64,000 bases of DNA from Plectrocnemia conspersa (GCA_009617715.1 VTFK01000003.1:1736001-1800000), one strand, 5' to 3'. Shown: positions 45,750-60,000, numbered from the stretch's first letter. A program made the numbers and translations. The notes: generated by a model from the sequence alone, not told the origin.

Positions 45750-46190
45750 TATCTTTTGCAGCATTTGACTTTTTCGTAAACTTCGGGCGTTATCTCGGCG
45801 GATGTTGGTTTTTGGGTGCTCCAACGTTTCGGGTTTGTCGGTGTAGACTCGGCTCTTAACGTAACCTCACTAAAACCAACGGCGTTAAATCGCATGATTT
45901 TGGCGGCCAGTCACCAAAACCTGAAATAATGCTATATGGAAACTTTTCAACAAAAACATCCAACGTTGCATCCGATGTTTTGCAAGTTGCGCCATCCTGT
46001 TGGAACCACATGTCTTCCACGTCAATATCTTAAAAGAATCGGTTATCGTAAGCTTATAGCACTCACTGTTGACTGTTACAGCCCGATCTTCGTCGTTTTC
46101 AAAAAAGTAAGTCCCAACGACGCCGTCTTACCACAATGTGCACTAAACAGTCACTTTTTGCAAACTAACATATCGCAATGAACAAGCGTG
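45750..46190 (-). mobile_element. Tc1/mariner-like (IS630-type) transposase relic
   Basis: Minus-strand translation gives FFENDEDRAVTVNSECYK, VEDMWFQQDGATCKTSDAT and ISGFGDWPPKSCDLTPL in nearly one frame. W.QQDGA... carries the second catalytic Asp, and the DWPP.SCDLTPLDFFLWG block carries the third acidic position; this form is common in insect Tc1/mariner-superfamily elements. The frame is lost after LTPL and before YFFEN, the N-terminus is missing and no terminal repeats were found. Inactive. Confidence 0.75.
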
Positions 46191-47814
46191 ATTATTGACA
46201 GCTGTCTGATTTACAGTGCTGCCAACATAGAAAACTCAAATTGGATCAAGCTGTGTATGTGTAAAAAGGATTTTATATAGAAAAAATCTATATTTTTAAA
46301 TATAGATTTTTTCAAAGATTTAAATTTATTTTTTTAGGTTTTAATAATATGATTTAAAACTTTCTGTAAAATATGTTTATTTTTTGATATATTTTTAAAG
46401 GGCTGGGTTATGCGTAACAACTAGACCGGCCTTGGTGGCGACGCAGGGTCGCAGACTGTTTTACCGTTAATAAAAAGAGCGTGACTACAAAAAGGTTACG
46501 AAATAAAAATCTAGGGTTTAAGCACCTCTCTCCGACGAATCCAATTTCTAGTTGAAAACTTCATTGCCAGCTTAGGACCAGCCGTTTCCGATTATGGAGT
46601 ATATATTTAAAGTAAATTTTTTTGACAAATCAGCTTGAAATTTAGCTCAAATCTACTCTGGTCATTTTAGACGACTAGTTCTACCCACCTTACGTATGTA
46701 TATGATATCTACAATATAACACCGATAAGACAAGGATTACTTAGTTATTATATAATTGATGCTTAAACAGGATTACTAAAAGTCTCAGATTGTTCTATAT
46801 GTTTTCAATTTTGCTAACTTTGAATTTTATCTGATAATATTTATGTTCTAATAATGTATAATATAGTATGTGCAAAGAAAAAGTTTTTTTTGTCGTAGAA
46901 AAGATTTTTATTTTTTTGTCAAATAAAAATGCACATGCAAAGTAATAAAAATAATGTCGGTCACATCTCAGGGTAAAACTCCGTTAAGGAGTGATTGACG
47001 GCGCGTAAGGACATTTTCTTCCAATTAATTATTGGCGGTCACATATGACCGCCATGGTGCATTGGTAACAATTTCTGGCGGTCACCGATGGTTGACACGG
47101 CACGATACGTGTTAATAAGCATCGTTTACTCTGCATTTTTTATATCTCGGCACGTCATGAATGTATTCGGTGATAACAGCTTCAAAATTAATATATTTTT
47201 GTTTACAGTATTAACACTATCAGGATAGAATCTTTAGAATATATTTTTCGAGAATCTAATTATCTTATTATTATTGATATACTTATCTTAGCGCTCATAA
47301 AAAGGGCACTAGGAAACAAATAAAGATGCGACCCGTATTCCTCGATGCTTTAACGTCACTTCATGTAACAGAGATAAAATTTCTAGTTAAAATACTTCAG
47401 TCTAATTATTTGGAAATTCTGCTGAGCAATGAGATGTGAAAAATGTGACATTCGGCAATGCTTAAAAGTTGCCTATTGTCGATCGACTCTCCAAGTTTTT
47501 TTGTGAGTATACATATTGACGAATTAAACAGTTGATTTGGCAAGTAGAAGTTATGAGGAGCGTGTGAAATGACATAGTAAAGCTGTTTGTATGGCGTTAA
47601 ATTTTCGTATTTAATTGCGTAAACTTTCAATATGACTCTCTTAACATTTTATACAGAAGGATTTGTTATGATATTTGATATTATTTTCCATTTTGAGGTT
47701 GAGTCTGAAAATATATCCCAATGGTTTCTAATCGTGTGCACGCATCCGTGTGCAATGAACCGGCTCTGTTTGTCATTTCAAACATACATCAAAATTTGTT
47801 ATGCATGTAAATAA
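46191..47814. other. Intergenic with small hairpins
   Basis: A hairpin with the loop-less palindrome TGGCGGTCACATATGACCGC (then CA) lies at 47033-47054, and CTGGCGGTCACCG repeats at 47075. ACGTGTTAA near 47107 could be a TTAA-type transposon end. At 46271-46312 a second palindrome, AGAAAAAATCTATATTT/AAATATAGATTTTTTC, occurs. No gene seen. Confidence 0.4.
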
Positions 47815-48122
47815 GGTGATCAGATTTTGAAAACGGAGGACACTAAAATTAAAAAGGCCATATTGGAGATTTTTATTCGAGGAAGATAAATTGCTGCAGT
47901 AGCTAAAAAAAGGTTATCACGGAAATTTTTGTTCGAGGAGAATGGGAGCTAAGATTACGGAAGCTATATAAAAACGGTTTTTTGAATAGCTCCCGGAAAT
48001 TTTTGTTCAAAGGCCATCCCCGAAATTAAAAAAAAAATAACGGTCATTTTGAATTTTTTGTTAAAGAAAGACAAAAAGAGGATACATTATACTATCATAC
48101 TTAAAGGAGGACATTTGGTCAC
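47815..48122. mobile_element. MITE with GGTGA(T/C)CA terminal inverted repeats
   Basis: The left end GGTGATCAGATTTTGAAAAC with GGAGGACA and the right end GGAGGACATTTGGTCACC are inverted to each other. The interior repeats CGGAAATTTTTGTTC(G/A)A three times with AGCTA/GCTATA phrases, a subrepeat structure. The same family occurs at 36405-36590 and, as scraps, at 33510-33560. No coding capacity. Confidence 0.6.
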
Positions 48123-48369
48123 CTGAATGTAAGAAAAGTTGCTCTAAGAAGTGCGAAAAAACATTAGTATATTATATGGACTGCAACGACATTTTTATCT
48201 CTGTAAAATATCAAGGTAAATTTTATCAAAAGAAATACGTTTTTTTAATCTTGTAGTTGAATCGCGAGAGCGAAAGTGGCAATAAATAAAGATGAGCGTG
48301 GGATTTTTATAACGCCGTAATAAATGAATTCGGCCAGGTGAAAAAGTTTGCGGTGCATGACAAATTTAA

Positions 48370-48800
48370 AAAATAAAATATATTCGAAAAGGGGGTAGGT
48401 CGGTTCGAGACGTAGGTTTAGCGCGTCGTTCCTCTCGACTCGTGTCAGTCGCAGCGGCGGCTCGGTCGTGTCGGTCGCGTGCGTTGCGTTCCGCGTGTTC
48501 CGCGGTCAGCGGGGTCGGGGTCGCGGTCGGCGCCCTCGTCTCAGTGCTCCGCGCTCCGATGGCGTCGTCCGTGTGGCGGTCGCTCTTCGCCGCGGCGAGG
48601 CTCTCCACCGGCTCGCGGGTCAAGCCCCCCGCCGCGGTGAGTACAACTGTCAAAAAAACATTTGAACCTGCCGGCCGACCGGCGGCTACGCCCCTGCCCG
48701 GAGCCCCCTCTATTCCGTCATCCTGCAATCACATGGCCGCAATTCCGGTTTTGTGTGCGTTTTTTCTCGACCTCGCGTCGTAAGTCGTACGAATTCATTT
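48370..48800 (+). promoter_or_regulatory. CpG-rich island, promoter and 5' UTR
   Basis: This dense CpG block surrounds the first coding exon at 48559. TCGGTCG/CGCGTGCG-type short repeats occur through 48450-48540. The abrupt composition change relative to the AT-rich surroundings marks it as the promoter region. Long open frames on the opposite strand here (for example 48366-48728) are GC artefacts. Confidence 0.55.
48559..48636 (+). CDS. First coding exon of a probable mitochondrial protein
   Basis: ATG at 48559 opens 26 codons (MASSVWRSLFAAARLSTGSR, then VKPPAA) ending at a strong donor, GCG|GTGAGT, in phase 0. The peptide has Arg residues, no acids and alternating hydrophobic residues, typical of a mitochondrial presequence. 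I cannot name the protein because the mature part lies beyond an intron. No matching exon was found up to the window end, so the first intron would exceed 15 kb. Confidence 0.6.
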
Positions 48801-51800
48801 AGCCTTTTTCTTTTAATTATTGCAACGTATCGACGATAGCTCCGCGCGACGCTAAATTACAATGTTTAGCGCTTTGTTTGTTTTATTCAAAATTCAGTAT
48901 CGCAACATATTGCAAGGGTCGAGTCGATGCTTTGTTTACAATAGTCTAAGTATGGTTCTAATCATAGTTAATGATATTTATTTTTGGGTTTTTAAATATT
49001 ACGATTTAAACTCTTAAATATTTTTTCTACATTAGCATTTTAGTTCAGAATGAAACTCGATGTATTGTTAAAAATACTTGCTACCTCTAAAAACATCGTT
49101 TAGCTGTTTGTTTTCTACAAACAGCTAAACGTAAGAAGTAACATCGAATTCGAATTTTAATATCTTCATGTAACTGGAACCCTATAAAATTTCATACAAG
49201 TAAAACTAATAAAATTTGATTGTCGTTTGGTCCATAACTTCAAACATTCGTAAGATTTTTATAGCAATTGTGCAATTTAAATTGAATTTATATTATATGT
49301 TTCATTTTCAATACATTTTATATTTTTTTAAGACAAAATGGATTTTACTTTGATTGGAAAAAATATTTTATTTTAATACTAAATACATAGCATAATGAAT
49401 CCGCAAATTTTAAATAATTTTAATTATAAGTGTGATAATTATACATATATGATTTTAAACCAGGGTAACGCTTAATACTTTTCGAAAGTTTCTGTCCTGA
49501 TGTTGTAATTTCTGTAAGTAGAAAAAAGTGTTATTGATTTTAAATCTATTGTCACCGGCTCGAATACATGGTGTGTAAAGTTATAAAAAATACGACTTGG
49601 ATGATGCATATTAAATAAAATAGAAATATTTCTATCTTCCAAAATTAATATTACAATTTTCTGCGGAACAATCAATACATTTTTCTTCAATTCTGTATTT
49701 TTTATTCAGTTTTATTTGACAAAGATAACAAACCAATGATTCTTGTTAATTCATATATATTCAATTTGAAGCGATAACTTTATTTCAGATGAAATCGAAT
49801 CATTTTTATCAGCAGTTTGTTTGTGAAAACGGTAGAGTTATATGTTGTAACTATAAGTGAAAAGTTAAAAAAATAATATTAAAATAATTAAAAGTTAGAT
49901 TAAAAACAAAACAGAACAATCTATGCGCCTGATACGTGGTTTATTTAATTGGGCTTTGTAAGAGGTAAAAAATGATTATCTGATAAATATGTATGGATAC
50001 TTATACGCCTAATGTTCACTAATAAGATAGTAATAAAAAATAGTTTAGTTAATTCATGAGTTACACTCGTTAAAATGAGATTCGCGCGGTTATTAGGATA
50101 AAGCGCGAAATTATGAGCTCGTAGTGCAATGTTTTGAGTGCAATGCGCGATATCACGAGCGCGTTTTTCGTATTCACAGGCGTTAAGCGCATGTTTATTA
50201 TTCAACAAGCAATAAACCGAAGGCATTTAACTTATTACGCGTTGTTTAGGATATTTGGTTGAAATTATTATTTTTGCATATCGCATTAATGTAAAAAGTC
50301 GAAAAATCGGCTTAATGTACATACATTATTTAGTAAAAATGTACACGAATTATAACATAGCAATCTTCAACTAAAACTCATAGTTAATGCATACTTTGTC
50401 TATTCATTGTATACCTTATCGAAAATTAAAGATCTCATGAATCGTGTATCGTGTCTGGAAGATTGGAACTAGCGATTATTGTATACTTTTGATTTCGATC
50501 GATCATCACAGATTAGGTTTACCTAAATTTTCCTAATCTCACTGATAAATATTTTGATGATTCATCAAAATCAAGCTAGAAATTAAAAATTGGGTTCAGC
50601 AAAAAAAATCCAGGTTGGTTCAGAATTGTTTTGACTCGATTTGTTGAGTGTGCTGCGCTACCTCTGTTTGTGTACGGTTATATTTTTATACCGCGTAACA
50701 AAGTAATAATAGAGTCAAAGAAAGCGTAAAAACGATAATTAATGTTTTTTCGACAGCTGCAGAAATATTTTTTTCTCTGATAAAAGACAGTCAATCAGGC
50801 TTTTTACAAATATATTTTGAAAATGGATTTGCTGTGTTCGATTATTCTATATCTCTCACAGATTTTAGTGAATAAAAAGATTTTTAAAATGCAGATTGTA
50901 TATAAACATGTAATCGATGAACTAAGCAGACTTTATAATATGAGCACGACCAGTGAAAAAACGTCGGAAACATCGTTTGCCTTCCCAAGGGTCGTACTTT
51001 GAAGGAGATAACTTGTAATTTCACGTGAGTCTTATATACATTTAAATAAAATATGACTACACTTTTACTTTTGCAATGGATCTCGTATATAATGTTGCTA
51101 CATAAACACGTTTTTTAACTGTATGTTTTTATTTATATCGTTCTTATAATCAGACGAACGTTCTAGCATGAGGTATGTACTATCGCTTTGTACAATATAT
51201 ATTGCATTAAGGAATGACTTGATAAAGCGTATGGATCTTGGCCACATTACCTACAACCTTTCTGCATATTTTGTAAATAATCGTCTTGAACGAAAATATA
51301 AATAAAAATATGGGTTTTCGATGAAAAATTGTACAAATTGTTTTTAATCTTCCGTTCTGAACTGATTATATTATAATCAATATGGATGGTTCTACCCAAT
51401 TGAACGAATTCTCGTGTGATTTTTTTATACATGTATATTGTAGCATCGGCGATCCGAACCGTACTTGCAAGTTAAACATTTAAGATTAAGTTTATTTTTA
51501 GATATCCCGAACTATTTTTTTTATCTATGGTCTGTGTGTTGTTGTTATGTCATTAACCTGTGTTTAATGCATGTGCTTTTGTATACTTTTACGTCGATAT
51601 TGTATTTCTAATATTATTTATATGGAACGGATAGTCCTCGACTTTCGTACATGTACATTTAGACATTAAATTGCTGCTTATACATAAAATTCCCTAAGTT
51701 AATTTATCGATTTAAAATAAAATTCTTTGGCTTTCATAAACTAGAACTTCCTTTTGTGATTTCTAAAACTTTAGTGCGGAAAGTTAACTGAAAAACATTT

Positions 51801-54630
51801 GACGCTATACAACTCACCGAATCAATAATAGTCGAATCAAATTCAACAAATATGACGCACCTTCTCGTTATTCTATTATACCTACATACACTCTTATCTT
51901 TGAGTATGCACTTGAAATAGTGTGAATTAATTTGTAAACTCCATTTTTTTTATTGTTATAGCGTGTAATCCTACATATTAAAAAACATATGTATTGAAAT
52001 TTATAAAAAAATATGGCTGTAATGATTAGGATTCGTGTAACATGATATTATTACGAACCGCATATAAATAAAATCTGTGCCTAGAGAAGAGCCACGGTAA
52101 AATTTCCCTTTCGCAAACATATTTTTCTTCAAAAAATTTCTCTTAGTAACAAGAAGGAAATGGCGCACCATATACGACCACCCTTTTCTTGAGAAAATCG
52201 TGTCACATTAATTCCGGTAAGAGACTGAATATACGTAGTAATATTATCTTTGAGTGTACCCCAAATATTATTCAACTGATATTAAATCAGACGAAACAGA
52301 TAACAAAGCAACACTGTCATACACTACTTTGGTTTTCAGATGTATCAATCTGAGCTATTAGTTTGGAAGTTAAGCGCGACATTAGCGTGGAGCGTGTCGT
52401 TTCGCTTTAATTTTGTCTCCTTGGCAAAGTTCCCTAGAACATTTTCTTTGCTATGTCATACAATGTGAACGGCCGCAGACGTTTATATAACTTTATACAT
52501 ATTTGAATTTTACACAATAGTCAAATTTTAACCGCAGGGCGTTGTCTTTTATATAAATATTCAAAAACCTCATATAGATGTATGTATTATACTTAGAGTG
52601 GACTGAATACTTCTTTAGAGTATCCAACATGGTGATAAAGGTTAAATAAATTCGTCGAATAAGACATGTAAACAATTTATATATAATATAATCAGTCGTT
52701 CGATATTCGCAGCGAGTTTAAAACTGCCTCGAATCAAATTATACGCTTAAACTCTTAAATCCATTTATTTCATGATAAGCAATTTTGTGGATATTCGATT
52801 ATTTCTTCCATCAAAAGTGGTTTTATCGAGTATTTTTCTTTATTCCGCCCATAATCGATAATTTATTATATCGCTGGATTTACTTTTCTCGTTTAGGGGT
52901 ATACATAAGCAATTGGGCGAATTATTTGGATTAAGCTTAGTCCCGAAAAACCTTCGTTTTAGCGCAAGTGGATTTTGACGGATTTTTCATTTATATAATA
53001 AGATTGGTATCTGAATGCGTATTATGTATTAATGATCAAAGTTAAATCACACTCTGGCGTCAAATATTGATGTAAATATATATTATATTAATACAACCGA
53101 ACCGACGAAAACAAAAAGAAAATGTTTCTCTCCGAAAAAAGTAAAAAACTCTTTATGGGAAAAGTAGGCACTTTGTTGAAAACTTCGGCTACCGAATCTA
53201 ATCAATGAAGGCCCGGACCTTTTCGGTTAACGTTGCGTTAGGTCAACCTACGTGCGGCCTTGTGTTATTTGTCGACTTGAAAATCTATACATTGCGATGT
53301 CAACGTTTTGTCCGCTAAATACAGAGTTTAGTTCAATAATTATTGTGTCGTTCGGTGTTGAGCTGTGCGCGAACATGCTCTTGGCTCGTCGCCATACTAT
53401 CTTGTATGGTGTCTGTTTGCGCTTTATCCTTCAAGGGAGTCGAGGTATATCCTCAACCCCTTCGTTAACACCCTATTTACGGAATCCACGTGTGACCATT
53501 AGGCGTGGAGGTGCTCATTACCCTCGTGATCCTCTGTGGGAATTTTCGCACGCGCTCGCAAACGTGTCATTACGAGCTTTGAATGTTTGATATATTAAAA
53601 AAAAGAGTGAATGTGATGAAATGTGCAAACGTATGTATATGTTCAGAGGGTAATATGTCCGAAAATTGTTTGCTAAACATTTATTGCGACGGAACGGTTC
53701 GTTTATAAAAGGGAAGCATCGACGTGAGACAAAGGGACTGATGTATTTATAAGCGCAATAAAGAGTCCCATTTTCCGACAAATTGCGGTCATTCTTGTAT
53801 GCGTAATATATAAAGTAATTTAACGAGAGGGAAATTTCCGCGCGCTAGAGAGAGAAATCATAAAAAGGCAACTCGAGTTATTTTCCTGTGATTATATGTC
53901 TATTTTTACAGACGTATGAAGGATAACATTTGCATACCGGTAGGTCTAAAAGTAGCCGACCCGACATGAAAGCTTCTCCGTAAAATGTCACACATGAAAA
54001 ATCTGTTAAAAGTAAAACTAATAAATTTGTGTCTATAGAATTTATTAAGAAATAAAGTGGTTTTCATCTTCCAAAGAAAACAATTAACTAGATCAATAGT
54101 CCGCCGCAGAGGAATTTACACCGTACTTGACTCTCGTTACGACTATAAAAAAATAAGGGTATCTCATAAATAATACGCAAGGATTCTCCGGTGAATGAAT
54201 ATTTCTTTCTTATGAAACGGTCACGGGAAAAAATATATCACAGGAAGACAAATAACACTCTAAGGATCTTCCACGGACAACATCCCAGCGCCAGCTTCTC
54301 CACCACTATTTAAAAAAAAATCCCGCAATATGTAATATAATCTAATAAAAGTCTCACTATTTTCCACATGTATCTTACTGGCTGCGAAGCCACACCCCTC
54401 CGGGTTAGAATCTCGAAACTAGAAATTAGTGTGATCATTTTTTTAATCATGTGAAATTAAATTATAAATATGATTCGTTAAGGATATATTTAGTTCTGTA
54501 TGATGATGTTTTGCTCAGAAAATAATTAGTGAAATGCTTTACCGTTTAGAAAAATATTACATAATATTTGTAGGTTTTTATTAGTAACTTGTTTTGTACA
54601 ATTATATTATTTATTTAAAAAAATATTATG
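48801..54630. other. Long AT-rich stretch, probably intron; no exon seen
   Basis: I found no exon with flanking splice signals and recognisable protein. A less AT-rich patch at about 53340-53580 gives a 112-codon open frame without recognisable domain. CTGTTTGTTTTCTACAAACA with AG near 49103-49124 forms a hairpin. The region is most simply the start of the long first intron of the gene at 48559. Confidence 0.4.
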
Positions 54631-54740
54631 CTTATCTAAAATAGATGAGCACCATTCCATATATTTTTCCCAGCTCCTCATAGTTATCGCCCAAAACATC
54701 TATGTATTTGGCAAGTTCGTTGCGATTGCGACTCTAAGCT
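54631..54740 (-). repeat. Coding-like repeat, inverted partner of 63058-63148
   Basis: On the minus strand codons read NRNELAKYIDVLGDNYEELG then KIYGMVLIYFR and a stop. The + strand at 63058 reads NTYVDVFGYSYRELEKKYGM then VLIYFRRA. The DNA match is about 80 percent over about 85 bases. I do not recognise the family; a transposon protein or a duplicated exon is possible. Confidence 0.45.
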
Positions 54741-57700
54741 CAAATTGATTGATTGTCGAAAGCTCAAATTGACTGTGAAAGGTTGTCGAAACCGTCCTGT
54801 AGCAACTTAGTGTTTCATTGAGTAGACGCCACGCCGAAAATGCAATGAATTTTATTCCAACCTCCCCAGCAAAAGCTTTTTTTTAATTCTCTCCAACAAA
54901 AGGAGTACTTTACTTCTCTTCGGATTTCAGTCAATGGAATATAAATTATATTTACACGACAACGATTTATAGTTTAAAAGCCGTTCATACATTGCGTAAG
55001 ATGACCAAAATATTAGCTGTTACTTGTCGGCTTGTATTTAAAAGGTTAATTCGGTGAAGGTCTATATCGCCTATTGTTGATACTCAAGGATTTCTGCGAT
55101 AGTTTGAAAGTTTCAGGCGTGTTGTTTCTGTCTCAACAGCTAGAATGATATGATTTTGTACTATTGCGGAATCTCATTATTTTGTTAACGATTTTATTTT
55201 TTCATCCCAAATTTTATAGTACAATGTTCCGTGATTTATTGATAATGGGATTTCATTTCCATTTATGCGTGAGAATCTCGGTTCATAGATTTTTTGTCAA
55301 TGGATATTAAACACAGGAAAGCATTCATTTTTATTCACCCTGTTTTTTGTCACGCATTCTGTTTATCATTTCTCGATGTTTTCCATTTCTAGAGAAATTT
55401 GTAGATATATAAAATCATATAAGTTATATACAGTGTATAGAGTTTTTTTATTTACCTACTGAAATTAATAATTAACATATAATAGAACGTGAAGATTGGT
55501 TAAACATATATCAAAACATCATACATATTTAATGATAATTTTATTTTAATTCGGTTTTTTTAATTTGAGATTTTATTGTAATTCTGACTAAAACATATAA
55601 TGCATGCTTCAACGGTCACTTTCTATTACATGACATTTTTTCTTTCCAGTACTTTTCAAACAATAAAAACATATTATTTACATTAAAGCATTGACTCTTG
55701 TTACATTTATCCGCCAAATGAATCCATGCCAAAGACTTGATAATAAAATCAATTTAAATCATTAATCTTTACATTCTTATTTTTGTTGAAATCGGTGCTT
55801 TTAACTGATCGCAATTTCTAGGGTCGATCATAAAAATTATACTGTCAAACAATATTTTCAGTGTTAATCAGAAATACCTGTCCCTTTTCCCACTACCTGC
55901 TTCGAATGCAGCTGTGAATTTAGCGGATTTTAACCACTACTTGTTTTTAAAATTGCATATCAATTATTTTTAATCAAAAAAAAATTGATTTAAACGAAGT
56001 ATTTAATTATTTTTGGAGAACATCTTCAAGATTGTCACTGATATGGTATTTCAACAAAAGTGGTTGTTAATCGTTGGTCCCTAAATAAGGCATTGAGAGC
56101 GCTCTCTAATAACTGCATTCAAATTTCTTCACGAATATTGACAAATGCTCGCTCTTTTAATTATATATGCATAAATAAATGAAACTACTGACTTAAGAAT
56201 TACGCAAAATGGACATTACTGGTTCTTTATAGAAATATTTTTCCAGTCCTCGTCGGTCTCTTATTACTGTAAATATGCTTTCTGAGTGAGAACAATGTAG
56301 TGTTGATTTTCATAATAAAAGTAAGCAAGTTTTTTATAATTTATTTCACACGCTTCTATTCTATGAAACTATTATATTATAAATAAAATAATATTCAAGC
56401 TTGAAAAAGTTATTTCCTTTTTAAACGAATTTAGGTCCATTCTGTAATATATATTATTTAGGTATACGAATTATTTTAGTATGCGTTGAAAAGAAGCGAT
56501 TATATTCATATTAAAAAAAATGAAGCATATTTTTTATTATTTCTCATCCCTATCGCAGTTTTGAACATACTCGTATGCCCTGAAAAGGCGTACCTATGCT
56601 TGTATGCTTTTGTGTACCTTCAACGCGACTAACGAACTCCTTTGTTCAAGAAGGGTTAGACGGTCAGAGGAAGCGCACTTTGTTATCGCAATAAGGGAAG
56701 GCTGTAAACACTTTATTATAGCAGGATTCATGAGATTTACATTGCGTATATTATCACCTTTTATAATGGGAAATTGTGATGTAAGGTCGTTTTAAAAACT
56801 AGAGTCTGTAAACACACGTACTCCTTGGAAGATAACTGATTAATAGCATTGCATCGGTTCGAATGTTAACAGCACTTTATCACTTACAACTGGCCGTGAC
56901 CCCAATGCCTGAATTCAGATTGAAGATTGCTTCAAATGCACGTTCAACAATTTAAGATGATATGATACAGTTTATGGAAGTTGAATTGAACTGGAATAGT
57001 GCAGTGTATAGAATACGAAATGAAACTTTGCGTATAGATATTGCTTATCATCCAGACAAGAAGGTCAAGGATTTTGCCTTTTCATAGAGCTAAAGTCGCT
57101 CGCTTGAAAACAGAACGTGAATAGCGTTTCTTTCTAGTTCTTAACTCTGAAGATGTTTATCACACTGAAACGTTAGTTGTTGTGGTTTCCCACTTTTTAA
57201 TTTGTGATAAAATTAGTATAAAACAGAGGATATTATACATAGTTTTATTTAATTACTGTAGGTACAAATTTGGTTAAATGGATAACAAACTAGTGTTATC
57301 TATGTTATTTATTATTATCAATAAGATTGTAATATTTTTGTTGAATAGAGCTAACTAAACTACGCAAAGTCGCTCTCGCACGAGATTTTTGTTATCATTT
57401 ATACACGGTATACACAACGTGTTTGATAATAATCAACATATAGTTGAAATTATTATATTTATGCATGTACTCGAAACTCGCCGGTTACAGTTTGTTATTT
57501 AATGTGAGTTTATACATACATTGTTTAATGTACTATGCAAATTTTAGTTGTGAGGCTTTTTGCTTTAGGTTTTAGGAAGTATGGGTTTAAAGTGTTTTTT
57601 GCCTGATATTTATAGACTGACACATTTGAGTAGAAATAAATTGGATATCATAATAGCTGCTGACAAAAAATGTTTTAATGATAATACTATATGTTTATAA

Positions 57701-59935
57701 CACTAATTGCTATTTGTTATATACAATTAATTGGATTGATTAAATAATATTCCAATGAAACTGTCGCATATGCATTGATGACTATATTTTCGACTATCGA
57801 TTGGTTGTACCGCATATGTAAAAAAATACGGTTCATTAAATTTAAATAAATATCTACATAGTAGTACATTCGAATCGAATGCATTATTAACATTTCATAC
57901 AATTTATGATGCATTATAATATTTTATATCTACTAGCTCGCTAAAATTCTGATTACATGCGTTTTTATTATATTATGAAAATCCTCGTTAAATAAACCCT
58001 CTTTTCACGGTTGGCCACCAATGAACTCGTTACTTATTCAAGGTTTTATGTTAGAGTTAACGACGCTAGAATGTAAATGAGTGAAAATCATACAAAACAC
58101 ACAAAAAGCGCCCATTAACTTAATGCATATCCACAAGTTTTCAGTTTAACCTAAACGTAATGAAATTTTCAAATGCAATCTGCAACATCGCAAGTCGTTA
58201 TTGCTATCAATTATGAAACGTCAGACTATGTAAAATAGATCACATTTTTAATATCCGGTCTTTATGAGTTTATAATGGGCCACACCTGTTTGCGCGGAGT
58301 GTTTTTCAGGGAAATTACCCCTTTATGTCGTTAACATCAGGGCGGTGTACTTTGTAGTGTTTGAACTTATTTCCAAGCGGTCAGTTAGTGCGTATTTTTA
58401 GATTTGAATTTTGATAATCACGTTTGCATATCAACGTGTTTTTAATAATTGTACCTACACTATTTACCAAGCTTATAATCATAGTAAGAATATATATACA
58501 TATATAAAAAAGTAAAAAACGATCTCAAATAATGAATCTGAACTAAACTACAGGTAGTTGTTTGAGATGTATGTACTGATGTATTTCAGTTATAAGTTCA
58601 TTAGTCATTTTTATACATACAAGAAATACAAGAAGTGGAACATTGCCTTCAAAAGCACCCACTTTCTAGGTAGTACTTTCACAATAAACATTATTTTTCA
58701 AAGTGACAGATTGTAGTTATTTATTTAACAAATTATATTACGATGTTAAAAAATATATAAAGTGCCATTTTTGTCATGAGGCCCGGAATCATTGTTTTCC
58801 CAAGGCCCTGCTTATAATTAATAATAAAATAAGTACATAATTGGGCTTTCTCTGTATCTCATGAATAGAAATCCATTGTTGACAATATTCGGCATACGAA
58901 TGGTTTCATCCGATTCATTCATTTTGATAGAATGGTTCTAATCATTACTTCCGTCCTGCTAATTTCGACGTGAAAAGCCATTCAAAACCATTCAATTAGC
59001 GTTTCAATGCTTTTAATAAGTAAATAGAATAATACATTATATATTAAACAAATCATGTAAGAGCTCGCTACATAATTCGAGTTAAAGATTCTAAAATAGC
59101 ACTTGAATCTCGCAGGTCGCACTGTTAAAAATTATTGGCGGGTCTCCACTAGGAAATAAAATAAATGTAAAAGTTGAGAGCGAAAAAAAGGGTTTTTGCC
59201 TGTCTTACTAATTTTTAATTAAAGAGAAAACGAGGGCTGCTTTATTTTAGTTTGTGAAAGTAAACCACGTGAAGATTTAAGATATTTTACTCATAAAATG
59301 TCGAGGATTTATTAGTGTTTAAAAACAATTCGTTTCATATAAATAAAAATGTTAGTAGAGATTTTAAATATTATTTTTTTAACTTATACTACAATGCAAA
59401 TTTTCGCTGACAGAAGCTGTGCACGAAATCACGCTGCATATTTTGCAAGAGTCCCCGTTTCTTAATTAAAAAATTGCTAGGGAGGGATACCAGCGATTTA
59501 CAATCAAAGTCACAGTAATAGTATATTAGCGACACCCGGAACAAATTGACCTTTCTTCAGATATTCCGAAAAAATAGCTTCATAATTATAAAATTAAATC
59601 TGCGGATGATTTACACATCCCTGTGCAAATTACGGCACAAATTATTTTAAATATATTGCATTTAAAACCTTAAACGGTTTACCAAAATCAATTAAAAATG
59701 ATTGCAAAGAAATTAACAATGAATTTATGCAATAATTAATAGATATATATATTATAAAATAATATATTTTCTGTGAATGTAAGCGTAAAAACGCATATAA
59801 TTGTAACCGCGGAATGAGTTAATTATAATGCGGATTACGTATATAAATAAATAAAAAATATATTATGCTGCTTAAAATAGAATGTAAAAATGTATTATTA
59901 AAAAATATGACGTTTCCGCAAGAAACCATTTTACC
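54741..59935. other. AT-rich, no gene seen
   Basis: No recognisable exon, RNA gene or mobile element. Open frames of 60-65 codons on either strand show no domain and no convincing splice context. Confidence 0.4.
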
Positions 59936-59940
59936 GCGTT

Positions 59941-60000
59941 TGACGGCTTTAGCCGTCATGGCAAACAAGCCCCATGCATGGATGACGGACTTAGCCGTCA
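59941..60000. repeat. Two direct copies of an 18-bp palindrome
   Basis: TGACGGCTTTAGCCGTCA at 59941-59958 and TGACGGACTTAGCCGTCA at 59983-60000 are near-identical palindromes 24 bases apart, with a CATGCATG palindrome between them. They could form paired hairpins or a cruciform, or be part of an unrecognised transposon end. Confidence 0.5.

Noticed and set aside
48366..48728. 120-codon minus-strand open frame in the CpG island
   Set aside because: Composition-driven: Ala/Arg/Thr-rich, no domain, antisense to the presequence exon with clear start and donor.
53252..53590. 112-codon + strand frame
   Set aside because: No domain, no splice signals, no codon bias distinct from its surroundings; probably chance in a less AT-rich patch.
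54376..54425. tRNA-like or SINE-like stretch with GGTTAGAATCTCGAA
   Set aside because: Only a weak B-box-like phrase; no cloverleaf could be formed with upstream sequence.
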